From Ptychodera flava (lineage: Eukaryota; Hemichordata; Enteropneusta; Ptychoderidae): 64,000 bases of DNA. The position numbers were made by a program, and so were the translations under genes. Positions 1 through 16,893 of this stretch are shown in pieces. The notes under the pieces were generated by a model. It was not told where the DNA came from. It was given only the letters and a program-made list of their open reading frames with translations, and made no database searches. The DNA lies in contig NC_091944.1 of assembly GCF_041260155.1 (NCBI RefSeq), forward strand, positions 14,361,772 through 14,425,771, given 5' to 3'. The stretch's first letter is position 1. Every line of letters starts with the position of its first letter.

Positions 1-85
1 CCTCCCCCTCAGACAGAGGTTCAAAAATTTGTGACCCTCCCCCCAAATCCCCCGGCCCCCCCCCTGCTAATTTATGTCCAGTCCC
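1..85. mobile_element. Right end of a Harbinger-like DNA transposon (cut by window edge)
   Basis: The first 85 bases are C-rich (runs of CCCCCC) and end in GTCCC followed by TAA. Read on the minus strand this is GGGACTGGACATAAATTAG followed by long G runs. That is the same layout as the terminus of the 2.5-kb element at 57101-59635 (GGGACGATTCAG, then G runs). A TWA trinucleotide next to a GGG terminus is typical of PIF/Harbinger elements. The other end lies outside the window, so the assignment is tentative. Confidence 0.4.
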
Positions 86-838
86 TAAAGATAAAGAGAT
101 GAAGATATCACATTGATTTCAGCGGCTAGCTTTTATCCACATCTGACGGCCTTTGGCCAACCATTTACCCTGTATCGTTCTATATAGGATGCCGTCTGTG
201 CATTTGTTATAAACACAGGGTGGAGGGACTGTGTTATATACAAATTTTCATGTTTAAATTTCTTTGTCAGTTTTAAGCTGTCTCATTTTTAAAAAATAAA
301 TAGGTGAACTTGAATAATTTATTTTTATATCATCCATATAATATTATACAAATAAATATTTGTATATAAAGTAATGAAATAATACACAGATTTGAATAAA
401 AAACCAGTCCCCCTAGTATTATACGTCAATAATTCAAGCACTCTTGCACATAAGGCTGCGTTCACAAAAATGGTTTTGGAGCTGGAGGAATTCAGGGGGA
501 TTCGAAATTTGGGAATAGTCGAGGGGGGCTTCTAAGTTTTGCCTATAGGGACCTGAAAATATTTTGGTTCCCAACACTTTGATGTCATCCGATGGTTCTA
601 ATGTCAGTAATAATTAAAATCTGGAACCGTTTTGTCTCATTTTATGACTTTTATCTTGAGAAAATCTAAAAATGTAAAAAAAAGTTGGCCTTGTAACGGG
701 ACAGAAGCGGCAACTGTTGATAATTTTTTCAATATTTCTATGCAAGGTATCAAAAACAGTTTCTTCAAGTTGGTGTCTCTCTACAGTATGCTGAAACACA
801 CAATATTCTGTTTGTCAACAAAGCCTGGATCTAAATAT

Positions 839-970
839 TGGTGATAATTGAGTCAGAGTCAAGACAGAAAGTTTTTTGTCAATGATACAAATGCACGGTA
901 CAAGCACACAGGCTGTGTTGGCAAGCTGAATACTGGACAGCTCAACATGCTGTACGGACTCTTTAGAACA
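839..970 (-). repeat. Dispersed repeat family R1, copy 1
   Basis: Read on the minus strand this segment contains GCATGTTGAG, AGTATTCAGCTTG, CAAC, AGCCTGT and TTGACAAA in the same order and spacing as copies at 14868-15035 and 35529-35648. More diverged relatives are at 15705-15800 (minus), 57388-57535 and about 60800-60910. No terminal repeats or coding capacity were seen. It is probably an old SINE- or MITE-like element. Confidence 0.55.
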
Positions 971-2052
971 AGAAGGCAGTCGTATAAACTGAACAAAATA
1001 TTGTAAAATTACAAAGTTCATACAGCACTGCCCTGTTACTGCCTACCGTGACGGACAGTGTCACTGTCACTGCATATCGGCAGTGACAGTGATAGCTCTG
1101 ACTCTGGTGTAGTTGAAAAAGAGTTTGGGTCACAGGACGCTCAATTGACAATGAAACATACCTGTACACAAGATCAGGCAAGAGGGTAACACGTGAAAGA
1201 CTAGGAGACTTGACAGTTACCGGGGAGTTTTGAATTCCTGGCATATGAGAATAATCCAATATTAGAGAAAAATATGGGGTCACCATGCTTGACTTTCTAC
1301 AAATGTACGAGAAAAGTCACTGTGTTTCTCGAAAATCATTCAATATGTCAAACCATTCATTTCAAGTTCATACAGTGAATGACATTTTCACATCTCATCA
1401 TACAATAACACAAAGGTAAAACTTTGAACAGACTCTAATTTGAAAAAATGTGAGACTAAATGGAATTATTTATTTTTTACCAATTTGCCATTATTACACC
1501 AGAACTTTCTGAGATTAAAACGTTTATTTTATGGAATATTTTAAACTTCCAGTATTGTCAATTTCGTAAAACATGTAGTAGTATCTAAGTCATATATGTC
1601 GATTGTATTTTGAAAAAGATATTTTTTTGGTAAATTACTGTGCTCAGTTTTTCACGATTTGGCAATTAGCCAGGAATTCACAATTTGCGTACTCTCTCAT
1701 GATTGTCATTCTGTGCGCTCTTCATCTGGTGCCATTGACCTGGCCAGAGTTGGATAAGTTCAAGTCGACTTAGATTGATAAATCAAAAAGTCCACTGATG
1801 CATTTAAAATGGATCAATCTAGAACTAACCTCAGGTATATGGCTCTACAACCTGCTGACAAGAGGTAGTGTTGAACATCTGCGTGCAGAACTACGCAATA
1901 CATGGTTATTTTAACTATGCGTGCATTCCTAAGAAATATGCGACTATATGATAATTTTGGGGACTTGAAAAATTTGATCATATAGACGGGTGTCTTCTAG
2001 GGAAATTACAGTACTCGATGCGGAAAGCAGTGCGTCATGCAGTCTAGTCTAT

Positions 2053-2062
2053 GTATACATAT

Positions 2063-2109
<47 letters not shown>
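2053..2109. repeat. (AT)n microsatellite
   Basis: ATAC/ATAT units grade into an uninterrupted AT dinucleotide run. Confidence 0.95.
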
Positions 2110-2113
<4 letters not shown>

Positions 2114-2402
2114 CTTGTAGTGACTTACGAACTGATGAGATGTTCAGAGTCTACCTTATTTCCAATCCCAACATTTGATTGACGGCGACGTTTCGGTATG
2201 ACTAGCACACCTTTTCAAGCACTGATGATAATAAAACCAGAACAAAGCATGGTGTAATGCGCATGTCTGCATAGCAAATCATAAAAGTCACATGACAACG
2301 CTAATTTTGGATGCCTGATGGTTCATAGTCATTAAGTCCGTTTGGATACATTGTACCAGCTCTTGAGATCCAAAGACTTTCCAGGTGTTTTGTAGTTTCT
2401 GG

Positions 2403-2515
<113 letters not shown>

Positions 2516-3454
2516 GAACTATTTAAACTTAAGACAAAGTTAGTACAAATTGATAAGCGGAAATTCATTCTTTATATACAAGACCTATTCCTTGATAGGA
2601 ACTACATACATATAATTCAACTTCAACAGTATATACATTGATTAAATGTATTACATGTACATATAATTAATAATTTACATTGAATGTTTGGTGGTTACTC
2701 ATTGTATGTGTATATGTCACATTGAATCATTCTTTACATATCCGGCACTTTGGTTGATGGGAATTACACACATATGATTCAAAGTTACAGAATTGTCTAT
2801 AAACCATTGCAAGCAGTGAAACCCAAACAAATACATGGTTTGCAAATTAGAATGATTTTACTATGTTACTTAGCCCAAACTTCTGTTTGCTAATGATGAA
2901 AACTTGGACTTAAATAAGTGTGACAAGTGTGTAAAAATTATTTAACAATGTCGTATAGCGTTTGCCCCCAAACGTGAATTCTACGGATTTCTTCAGGGTG
3001 TGTTGTGAATTTGCGTGTATTTATTTATTGTTCATTCATTACAGTGCATTACAAAATTATTTTAAAGCCCGATATTTTGACAAATCAGTGAATACGCAAG
3101 CGGTGCTGTGGCGTATCGATCAAATTGTTGTGATTACTTCTGACATGAAGCATGGATGGATGCGCGCATGCGTGTATAAAGTGTCGCAACCCTTACTTTT
3201 GAAAAAAACTCGGTATTCTAAAAGTCTTTAGTGGTCAAAGGGTTTAAATTCTTTTTTACCTACATTTGCGACTGAATGAATTATTGCAGATTACCGACTT
3301 AAAAACGCAAAAATATTCCATAATATTATACACGCAGTATAGTGCTCATCTGATATCGAATTTTGACCGTGTATTATCTGTATTTATCGAAAGAAATTTG
3401 ATGTCAAACTAAGTTTGAATCATTAAAACTTCACAGCATCTCGAAGGAGACAGA

Positions 3455-6400
3455 TCATTTCATTTCAGAACGTTGGCTTGGCTCGTTGAAATCAAAATCT
3501 GGACCGATAGGAATGATTTTATTGCCTAAATTGCCGAAATAGCATTGTTTACAATGCTCCATATTTGAAGCATTGGCCACGCCCATCTGCTGATAGACAT
3601 CGCGAACGTATCCAGACAAGTGTTTGTAGTCACGTATCATACGCTTGTTGCATTTGAAGCAAATGAAATATACGTGATCAAATCGGAAGAGCGTCGGGAA
3701 AAGTCGGATATCAGCTTCGGTCAGTTGGTTACCACAGAGGAAACGACGTTTGGCAAACACTTCTTCCAGTCGATCTAGTGCGTTGTAAAGTACTGTAACA
3801 GTGGAATCGTAGGCTTCTTGTGATTTTGCAAAACCAGCCTTGTATACGCCGATATTTATCTCTGCATAAATCCATGCGTTGAACTCTTCGATTTCCTTCT
3901 GTAAACTTACGATGCTGAAGTTATTTTCGTATTCGTTTTCGTATTCGTTTTCGTATTCGTATTCGTATTCGTATTGGAGTCACTGACAAAATTTTTTATT
4001 TTTAGTCCAAATTTCGTACATATTATATAAAAGTTCTGTCTTTACAGAAGTTAAAGTGCTTTTTATATGACAATATATCAATACTTCAATATTTGAGAAT
4101 GTAAGTTGAAAAAGATCCAATCTTTTTAGGCCCTAGATTGAAAGATATCGTTGCTATCATTAGAGGAGAGATTTTAAAAACAAACGGCCAGTACACAGGC
4201 ACTCCTCAGCTGGGTAGTCTGTTGAATAGATCGATTTTCGGCTCGATCTATCGATCCCGTAGTCGATATGCGCGCCATTGTAACCAAAATACTCACTAGG
4301 TTACAGTGGCGGGCATACTGGCCACGGGATCGATAGATCGAGCCGAAAATCGATCTATTTAGCAATCTACCAAACTATTAGCGCCTGTGGGCCAGTAGTC
4401 TTTGGAGGAAAGATTTTTTAAACAAACATCATTTTCGTATTCGTATTCGTATTCGTTTTCGTATTAACTTCTATCACAACGTCCAACCAACTTCAACATT
4501 CTGTTGACATCATTAGTATCGATAATGGAAATTTAGCTGACCCGTCCAATTTGACGAGTTGTAAACTTAAAAGGTAATTTTCTTGTTTTAAACTGATATC
4601 TCTGAGAAAGTGATCGTCATAACGACAGTGAATGCAGGGCTCAACGTTATCGCATGCCCGTAAGTCGAAATTTTAGGGGCAAACCTTGGACCTTGAAAAT
4701 ATCAGAGGCTTTTGTAGTGTCACGAAAACCTTAAAAATTATATATATATATGACATGCTATATTTAGACTGCTGTCGCAAAGGAAAACGAGATGAATAAA
4801 ATGGCATCATAGGCCTATGTCCCGATCGGTACATTTGTTTCCCTAATAAAGATTAAATTAATGTGTGAGCTGTTGTCAGAGTCTTTACTTGAGTACGGCC
4901 CATCTCTTTTTCTTTCCTTGCGTTTGCGTCAACTGTCATTGCCAGAACATGTTAATCAACTTGCGTTATGATAAGATACACCAGAATGCATGGAAATTAA
5001 TTTGTATCGCGAAATATCGAGAAACACCTGTATTCTATGATAAATAGGCTTCAGCTAGTCTAGTAGCTGTCGCAACTGGCTCAATCGGTTTCCGTCATTT
5101 GTTACTGTGCGATCCAGTTTTAGTGTTACGCAGTTTGCCCCACTCTACAACTCCGTTCTGCAGGTCACTCCAAAAACTTTCAGCAGTACTATTTTGGGGG
5201 ACCAATTAAGCCGCTAGCCATAGATAGCTACTTTTTTCAACAAAAACTCTGAATAGAAATGCAGCAGCTATCAACTTTCGATAGATATTTTGTAGGCAAG
5301 AGAACAAAACTCAAACGTATATGCGCATTGAATTCTAGCTGTGATATCGCAGCGGTACTTGTGGCGTGTATCGAACTCGCTCGGGTCATTGAGGTCATCG
5401 CTACAGTCCCATCCATGGTCTGTTCATGGAAGTTTTTACATCCATGGTCTGTTCTACATAATTGCAGTCGCTACCAGGCAGATTTGCCATGATATTTCAA
5501 CAAAGTTGCTTGCTATTTAGATCTAGCTGAAAACAAGAACCTTTATGAAACATGCTAATCTAGTCCAAGCTTGATGAAATCGATGCTTTCATCTGCTTTC
5601 CAAAGGACGATTTCCTGCCCAGATCACATGCCACTAACGCAAATATTCATTACGCACGTGAACGCATGAAACATGTTGCAGTTACTGGTTGCTTGTTTTC
5701 CATTGTCAGCTATATTTTGATGACATTTTATGCTGGGATTATGATTGGTTCAGTTGAAATGATGTGACAGCACTAAAACTGCTTCTGATACTTGATTGGA
5801 TTGGGATATTTTGACAGATCATTCAAGATAACATCAGCAGACACATTGGCAGCGCTGTGCAGTGGAGAGAACGCGCTCAAACCTTTGAGTAACTCCGCTC
5901 AACGGCTATGCTTATTCAATGCGTATTTTGGGGTCGCGGCCTTTCGGGACAATGCTCCGTGAACACTGAGCGAATACAATTTGATCACGTATACGGTATG
6001 GAGAAATGTCTTGAAAAAATTCAGTCGCAATCTCATAAAATTTGGTCGCCTATGCGACTGAAAATGGTCGCTACTTTGAGCCCTGATTGAATGGAATACA
6101 TGAATTATCGGTCGGTCCGGTTTTATGTTATTATTGCTCACATCTTTACTCTGAAAGTTAAACTACCTATTGTGATTGATTTCTGTTACTTTCTACCCTG
6201 TAGCAGCACGTACAACTTTGTCGTAACTTGCAATTTTGTAATTTTTGCCTTACCGCACTCACTGAGTTTTGTAAAGTATTGTATTGTATTGTATTGTTAT
6301 TATAAATTTATTTCAGGTCTACGTAGAGCCATGTCAAAATGAAGTAAAATACTTGAAATACAAATTGTAAATGGATATTAGTATTCTAAAGTGAGTCCCA

Positions 6401-8077
6401 AAAGGATGACCGGATATAACAGTTTTCACATTTTTTATTTAGATGGTTGTCCTGGACAAGTCCCCCGTTCATCATAGCTTTCAACAGTCACCCGTTTTGC
6501 AGCGCCTCACAAAAATCTGCCCTCCCCGCAAAACAATGGTACAGTCCAGGGCAGCTCCTTTGCATCCGCTCTCACGAGTCCCATTACTTGGCACTGACCA
6601 CCTGATTTCGGGGTGCATCCAGCTGCCCGGTCAAGAGACATGGCAAGCGAAGATGCTGCCTTACCAGATCCCAACCGATTTTAAGTATGTTTTTTTCAAA
6701 TAAAATGAGGTGAACAAAATCTTTAAAATCTACAAATGCAAATTTATGTAAATTTAACCAAATTTGGCAGATGAAATTACGAATCAAATTATCACAATAT
6801 TTAAACCTCAGTAAATATCGTATATTGCACGTTTCATACCTGAAACCTGGACTAAAAATAACATTTTCTGTCAGTGACTCCATACCAATACGAATACGAA
6901 TACGAAAACGAATACGAAAACGAATACGAAAATAACTTCAGCATCGTGTAAACTTGGCGGATAAAGATCGATTGACTCCTTAGCCCACTCATTAAATTCA
7001 CAATTCAGCATTCGGATGATTTCAGCACTTTCGTTGCTCACAATGGTCCCTGTTTTCTTGTCCCATAAAACTGGAATTGAACTAGATGGAGGAAAGGAAT
7101 ACACATAAAAATGTAAGGAAACATGTAATTAATAGCAAAATATCGTACCTTGTATAAGACTTGTGACAGTTACTGGTTAACATACGCTATCGAATGTTCG
7201 ATTGCAGCATGACATTAAATTTGAAGGAATTAAATCAAATAAATAAATCGAAAATCCATTTATAAACCCATGATATATAAAGATGGGACACTATCATAGC
7301 TTGCAAAGGTCTCTTGTCTGGGCAGCTGGATGTTAGTGCGAAGTAATGGACCCGTGCGAGCGGACGGTGATTAGACACAGGATGGCCCTCTGTACGGTTT
7401 TCGTGGTCAGTTTCTTATAACCTTTGCTTTGTTTTTCATAGATATCAGTGTTTCAAAGCTGACACTTGCCTCCCAACCCCGCAGAGAGGTTATGACAACA
7501 AACGCGAAAGGCAAATAATATTTTCTTCTCAAAATTAAAGCAAGGACCAATATGCAAATCAATTTAATTACATTGTCAGCGTCCATAAGAACTAAATTGA
7601 TAATGTGTGATTTTCCAACAGAAATCGTTGTAAATATTTACTTTGACAAGTTTCTCGATAAAACAAGAAAAATGGTTATCTTCACCGTTGTTTGATGCCA
7701 ACCATATCATAAATGTCACCGATGAATTTCTTGCCATTTACAGTGTCTTCAGTGCACCCTGGAATCTCCGGCACAAATTCACATCCTCTCTCCTCATGAC
7801 GTCGAAAGGAGCAAACGTCGATCGAAACCACGTGAAGTAGCCCCTTAAGGGTTAGGGTCAGGAGGCAGCGATGGCAGTAGGGACAAAAATGACCCACGTA
7901 GAGATGGTAACGACCTGGTTCGGCTTTGAAGCCCGATGATCCGTCGGCGGTTATCCAGTTCCGGGCAGAGCCAACACCTGGTACGTATCCACCATCTAGT
8001 TTTAAACTAGCTTGTTTGGTCTTTAACTTTCCATTCTCGTCGTCCTTTGTGCCTAAGAGAGATATTAATAACAACAT
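3455..8077 (-). CDS. Glutathionyl-hydroquinone reductase-like protein (Xi-class GST), copy A, interrupted by a transposon
   Basis: Exon at 7686-8052 encodes the thioredoxin-fold half: WITADGSSGFKAEPGRYHLY, then the active-site motif CPYCHR (codons at 7870-7886), then PGCTEDTVNGKKF. Exon piece 6948-7081 encodes SIPVLWDKKTGTIVSNES, IIRMLNCEFNEWA and DLYPP. Piece 3455-3909 encodes EIEEFNAWIY, KAGFAKSQEAYD, QLTEADIRLF, LSGYVRDVYQ and the stop. The last two pieces are one exon in copy B. Here a 3,038-bp transposon separates them, and removing it with one TSD copy rejoins P-P-S-L-Q-K-E-I in frame. Family members reduce glutathionyl-hydroquinones using the catalytic Cys of CPWA/CPxC. An ATG at 8075-8077 is in frame with the first exon (MLLLISLLGTK), but a splice acceptor CTCTTAG at 8053-8059 suggests an unseen upstream exon. 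Both options remain open. The reading frame on either side of the insertion is otherwise intact. Copy B lies about 9 kb away on the same strand. Confidence 0.8.
3902..3909. repeat. Target-site duplication GTAAACTT, left copy
   Basis: This octamer abuts the left end of the element at 3910-6947. The identical octamer follows the right end at 6948-6955. Confidence 0.9.
3923..3976. repeat. TTCGTA/TTCGTT hexamer array in left TIR
   Basis: About eight tandem hexamers alternate CGTATT and CGTTTT. An inverted matching array is at about 6883-6931 in the right TIR, and a shorter one lies at 4434-4464 inside the element. Confidence 0.9.
4186..4397. mobile_element. Nested hAT-like MITE with 8-bp TSD GGCCAGTA
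   Basis: The element proper is 4194-4389 (196 bp). It begins CACAGGCACT and ends AGCGCCTGTG, and folds into a long hairpin with arms containing ATCGATTTTCGG and CTCGATCTATCGATCCCG. GGCCAGTA lies at 4186-4193 and again at 4390-4397. It sits inside the larger transposon, so it is the younger insertion or came along with it. A truncated second copy is at about 42927-43035. Confidence 0.85.
4398..6840. other. Interior of the transposon in reductase copy A; no coding region recognised
   Basis: Both strands carry only short, unrelated open frames. A hexamer array (TTCGTA units) lies at 4434-4464. Positions 6540-6655 resemble, in inverted orientation, 7303-7380 just outside the element (shared GGGCAGCTGGATG and AAGTAATGG). 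No DDE or zinc-finger motif was seen. Confidence 0.5.
6883..6931. repeat. Hexamer array in right TIR (inverted relative to left)
   Basis: AATACG/AAAACG units are the inverted counterpart of the array at 3923-3976. In the direction of the reductase gene they read as alternating Val-Phe codons continuing the open frame past the insertion point. Confidence 0.9.
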
Positions 8078-12987
<4,910 letters not shown>

Positions 12988-12991
<4 letters not shown>

Positions 12992-13234
12992 AGGGATATA
13001 GTCGTCGGAACTGCGCTCAAAGGTCGTATGAGACCCATAGGACCCATGGCAACAATGTATCCAAGGCACAATGGTGATTTATGACAGTTAAAACATGTCT
13101 GTCATAATCTATCATCGTATAATTTAAATGTTGCAGCTATGATGATGAGGTGCATCTAGATATCGTTCACGAAATACATGGTTTGTAAACAAGAAACTCG
13201 CACAGGCGCAGTTCCGACGACTATATCCCTTTAA
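12988..13234. mobile_element. TTAA-type MITE
   Basis: TTAA flanks both ends (12988-12991 and 13231-13234). The 239-bp element starts AGGGATATAGTCGTCGGAAC and ends with the reverse complement, giving near-perfect TIRs of about 25 bp. TTAA target sites are used by piggyBac and Kolobok families. It has no coding capacity. Confidence 0.85.
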
Positions 13235-13303
13235 TAAAACAATCAAATTTTATTGGCTGCACTTTACCTAATGAAAACGAAAGAAATTGGCAAAATCATT
13301 TAG

Positions 13304-13628
13304 AGGGACAAAGTCGGCCATTTTTCATGAATTTTGTTTGATGCAAGATACTACTTATATTGTTTGACATGTTGAAAGATACTGAACGAATGGGTGACCA
13401 TGCATATATTCGACCCCGGTTTTAGACACGATACATGAAACCATCGCGAAAATAAATGCATGCTCATGACCATTTATTCATTTTCGCCATGGTTTCATTT
13501 AATTTGTCTAAAACTAGGGTCGAATATATGTATGGTCACCCATTCATTCATTATCTTTCAACATGTCAAACAATATTAGTATTTTGCATCCAACAAAATT
13601 CATGAAAAATGGCCGACTTTGTCCCTTA
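13304..13628. mobile_element. Foldback MITE with ~150-bp arms
   Basis: The arms GGGACAAAGTCGGCC and its reverse complement mark the ends (about 13306 and 13625). Almost the whole element is an inverted repeat, including ATGAATTTTGTT, GTTTGACATGTTGAAAGAT and GGTGACCAT. The flanks are TTAGA and TTAAA, so a TTAA-like target is possible with one change. Confidence 0.85.
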
Positions 13629-14867
13629 AACAGAGTCATCGAAACGAAAATTGGAATATAGGATGCGTTGGAATCCTGGAAAAAGTGATATAATTTTCTC
13701 CCAGCTCATTTGAATAGAAATTCGCGGAACATGTACTGGTACTATACATATTATAGAGCAGTTTGAATATATGATGGTTCAAGTCTAGGAAGTGACCAGG
13801 CACATAATGGGGGACAACTGCAAGTCCAATACAGCGAAATCAAACAGGCACCTGAGGACAGCATTTGTGTAGGTGCGATTTTTGCATCTAGAGAAACATG
13901 ACAAATATAGTTTTATATAAAAGTTAAACAGAAATACACCACAAGACATTTTTTGAACAAACATGAATTGCTTTAATGGCATTTCTTGAAATGTCTCATA
14001 ATTACATTTGTTGTCATTAACAGTTCCTTCATAGTACATTGTCTTGTACATTACAATTTTTCCGTTTGAGATAAAAAAGTACACAACACTACATCAACAA
14101 TAGATTTGGAATTTACCATTTTATTGTAGGTGGGAATGCCGTCAGAAGGAGGGTCCCTTGTTCTTGAATCCAATAATTTCAGGGAAAGGTCACAGCTAGA
14201 AGATTTTGTTCAGGTTTTCAATTTCCAGTATGCACAGTGTTATTAATTCAACACAAGTACATCCGAAACATTCAAAATTTCATCCTGCATATTTCCTTTC
14301 AGTACTTTGACCCTCTTCTCCAAATCTGACAGCCTGTCCTCAAGTTTAACACTTGTAATTCAGGAACAACAAATTCTGATATTTATGTTGAAAAGTCTAC
14401 AATATTTACACATGAATTCTTAATTTGCCAATGCAATCAAAAAAGTGAAGAAAGACAACATTTTCACTTTTCTATTCTTGTCATTAGCTTTTTCTGGGCG
14501 TAAAACAAATCCGGGTAGCAATTTCAAATTCAATATTCAAATAACTGCAAAACCGAACACACATCTTTCTACAAAAACATTTTTTCCCAGTGGGAAATGT
14601 TCTGATTATATTGTCTATGAAAATCTGATTGTTTACACTTTTGCATGCAAGTGGACAGAAAAACTATGACTTACTTGGAATAATATTTGATATATCAAAT
14701 TTTTCTATTTTCGTGAACCTCTTTAACACAGTGACCCACAGAAAACATCAAGTTCAGTATACCGGTACTATAAACAATACAATTGACCATGCTGCTATCT
14801 AAAGAGCCAGTACCTTAACATTTGGTGGGTTTTTTCACTATTTTTGTTATGCATGCCAATTATCTTG

Positions 14868-15035
14868 TTCTACTCGCTAAAGCATGTGATATACATATTG
14901 TTCAGTCTGTCAACTCAGCATGTACATGTGCAAACTGCCTTGATAGTGTTGACATGTGAATTCTGCTCTGGACTAGGATTCAAATCTAGACAATACCATA
15001 TGACCCTACACATGGACACGCTGTGTTGACAAGCT
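14868..15035 (+). repeat. Dispersed repeat family R1, copy 2
   Basis: Contains TTCTACTCGCTAAAGCATGTG, a CAACTCAGCATGTACATGTG-like core and TTGACATGTGAATTCTGC, collinear with 35529-35648. Confidence 0.6.
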
Positions 15036-15044
15036 AAATAGTTG

Positions 15045-15229
15045 GAGGTTATAAACGACAAGGGAAGGTATTTGGTTGCGGATGTACGACCTCTTTGGTG
15101 AAAATTAGCATACTTCGGTGAAATAATCACCTTGCTTCGCTTGGTGATCATTTCACCCATATATGCTAATTTTCACCCCAGAGGTCTTATACCCGCAACC
15201 AAATACTCGAGTACACTGTTTATAACCTC
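15045..15229. mobile_element. Foldback MITE (GAGGTTATAAAC ends)
   Basis: GAGGTTATAAAC at the left and GTTTATAACCTC at the right. The arms continue with GTATTTGGTTGCGG, GACCTCT and GGTGAAAATTAGCATA, meeting near a central ATCACC/GGTGAT hairpin. It is about 185 bp with no coding sequence. A TSD was not clear. Confidence 0.8.
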
Positions 15230-16056
15230 ATTATAATATGCTGGACAATGTTGTTATTTAGGAGCGAAGTTGGAACGAGGGTTCAGGAGCCTAGTGTCAA
15301 AACAAAATCTGAAAAGAATGTTTCAGAACACATGTGCACACAGTTGATTCCATACAAATACGGTAACACAACGCATCAATATTACGATAACACATCAAAC
15401 TTGAAGAATTTTACTTTGAAAAATGCTCAAAAAGAACTTTATAAAAAAATTATGTTGTTGTTACATCACTATCGCTGCTAATACAAACTCTTCATTTGTA
15501 GGTTCATCGAGCTGCACAATACTAAACTTTTACAATCAAAATCAACCTCAAGCGGTAGACTTGTTTGACATTACCGCGTGTTGAGTTCGAAATTTGCGCA
15601 AGCTCAAAAATGTTCTGCAGCGAGCAGGTCTTCTCGTTGAGAATATACATCCGGCTCCAGCCAATCAGATTGCCGGATTCCAGCTAAGTATTTTATAATG
15701 GGTGTTAAAACAACATGCTTTGGGGAGTAGAACAAGAAGCAACATAAGTAACAGCATGGAGGTCTTTCTTTGTAACTCCATGGTAAGAGCTACTGGCCCT
15801 TTTAACATTGTACTGCTGTAATGTGGCAACCTAAAAGTAAGAGAGTATAAATTTGTTGCCTTGTTGGAGATTCTTTCCCCATGCAACAATCAATTACAAT
15901 AAAAACAGACAAAAAAAGTAATTTTGTCTTTTCATCATACAAATACAACTGAAAATTCCTTCAATATTCAAAGAAATGGTTATAATGATATAAAGAGCTC
16001 TGAAAAGCCAAATGTTTGTTTGAAACAAGTAAAGCACTTTAAAGAAAACATTTCTC

Positions 16057-16553
16057 TTAAAGCCCCAGTAGCTGCGAATTTTCATGATTTTATTTTCAAA
16101 CCAAAGTTGGTTTGTGTAAATGTGCTAACTGAAGGATGTGTATAGAAGTATCACTACTCGCTGATTTTGACCATACCAACATGTATTTACATGTTAAATG
16201 ATAAACGGGTGCCACACTCATAAAATGGCACCCCACGGAAAAGTAAAAAAATACAGTATTTCGTGAACATACACATTGTGATCATCCAAGAAACAAGCAA
16301 GATGCCATTTATTTGAATGCACCACACACGATGGCCGACATTTTATTGTCGTAATCTTTATTTTCTCTGTCACACGATTAGTTTTTGAAAATGGCGCGAA
16401 ATCTAAAATGATGTTAAAACGTTTGAATTTTCATTCCACTTTCGACACTTATGACAGTGTTATACACTTTTTCAGTCTGTAATGGGTCTCATTCTAAGAA
16501 ACAGGATATATTGAGATCAGTTTATTACACATTTGCAGCTACTGGGGCTTTAA
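16057..16553. mobile_element. TTAA-flanked TIR element, 489 bp
   Basis: TTAA at 16057-16060 and 16550-16553. The ends are AGCCCCAGTAGCTGCGAA and its reverse complement with one change. This is the third element with a TTAA-like target within 3.6 kb; the TIR differs from the other two. Confidence 0.8.
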
Positions 16554-16566
16554 TATGTATATATAA

Positions 16567-16572
16567 TTTATT
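16567..16572 (-). promoter_or_regulatory. Candidate poly(A) signal of reductase copy B
   Basis: TTTATT on the plus strand reads AATAAA on the minus strand, about 320 bp past the stop codon of copy B. Confidence 0.45.
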
Positions 16573-16893
16573 AATTTCTAAAAACTAGCCTCAGAGAATA
16601 CACTAGCCACTGAACAAGAAAACGACAAAGAAATGATAGTAAACTCTGTATTATTTGTTGCTTCATTATAAAAAGATTGCTTGTATTGATTATAATTAAC
16701 TGTATGACCGCAGAACACTGGGTCACTCCTCAGCTTGCTTACAATTAAACACTGTCTTGGGTAACATGTTCCACTTAATTTTAGCAGAAAAGGTAATCTG
16801 CAAATCTGAGATGAAAATTTCACTGCCACACGAAGAAGTTAGTACAGTGCTCTTTTGGTGGAGTACCACTAGTATGAACACATCAGGGAAAGC

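Larger units (their letters stand above)
3910..6947. mobile_element. Non-autonomous DNA transposon with ~105-bp TIRs, inserted in the coding exon of reductase copy A
   Basis: The ends are inverted: ACGATGCTGAAGTTATTTTC at 3910 and its reverse complement ending at 6947. Similarity continues through a TTCGTA/TTCGTT hexamer array, GGAGTCACTGACA and TTTTTAGTCCA, giving TIRs of about 3910-4016 and 6841-6947 that differ at few positions. Perfect 8-bp duplications (GTAAACTT) flank it. An 8-bp TSD is the rule for hAT and P-type families; the terminal bases do not let me choose between them. Inside I see no transposase frame, only short open frames, a nested 196-bp MITE at 4194-4389 and a third hexamer array at 4434-4464. 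The near-identical TIRs suggest a fairly young insertion. Confidence 0.88.
13640..16056. other. No recognisable gene; repeats
   Basis: Short open frames only. Contains copies of dispersed repeat R1 (14868-15035 plus, 15705-15800 minus) and a foldback MITE at 15045-15229. Confidence 0.45.
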
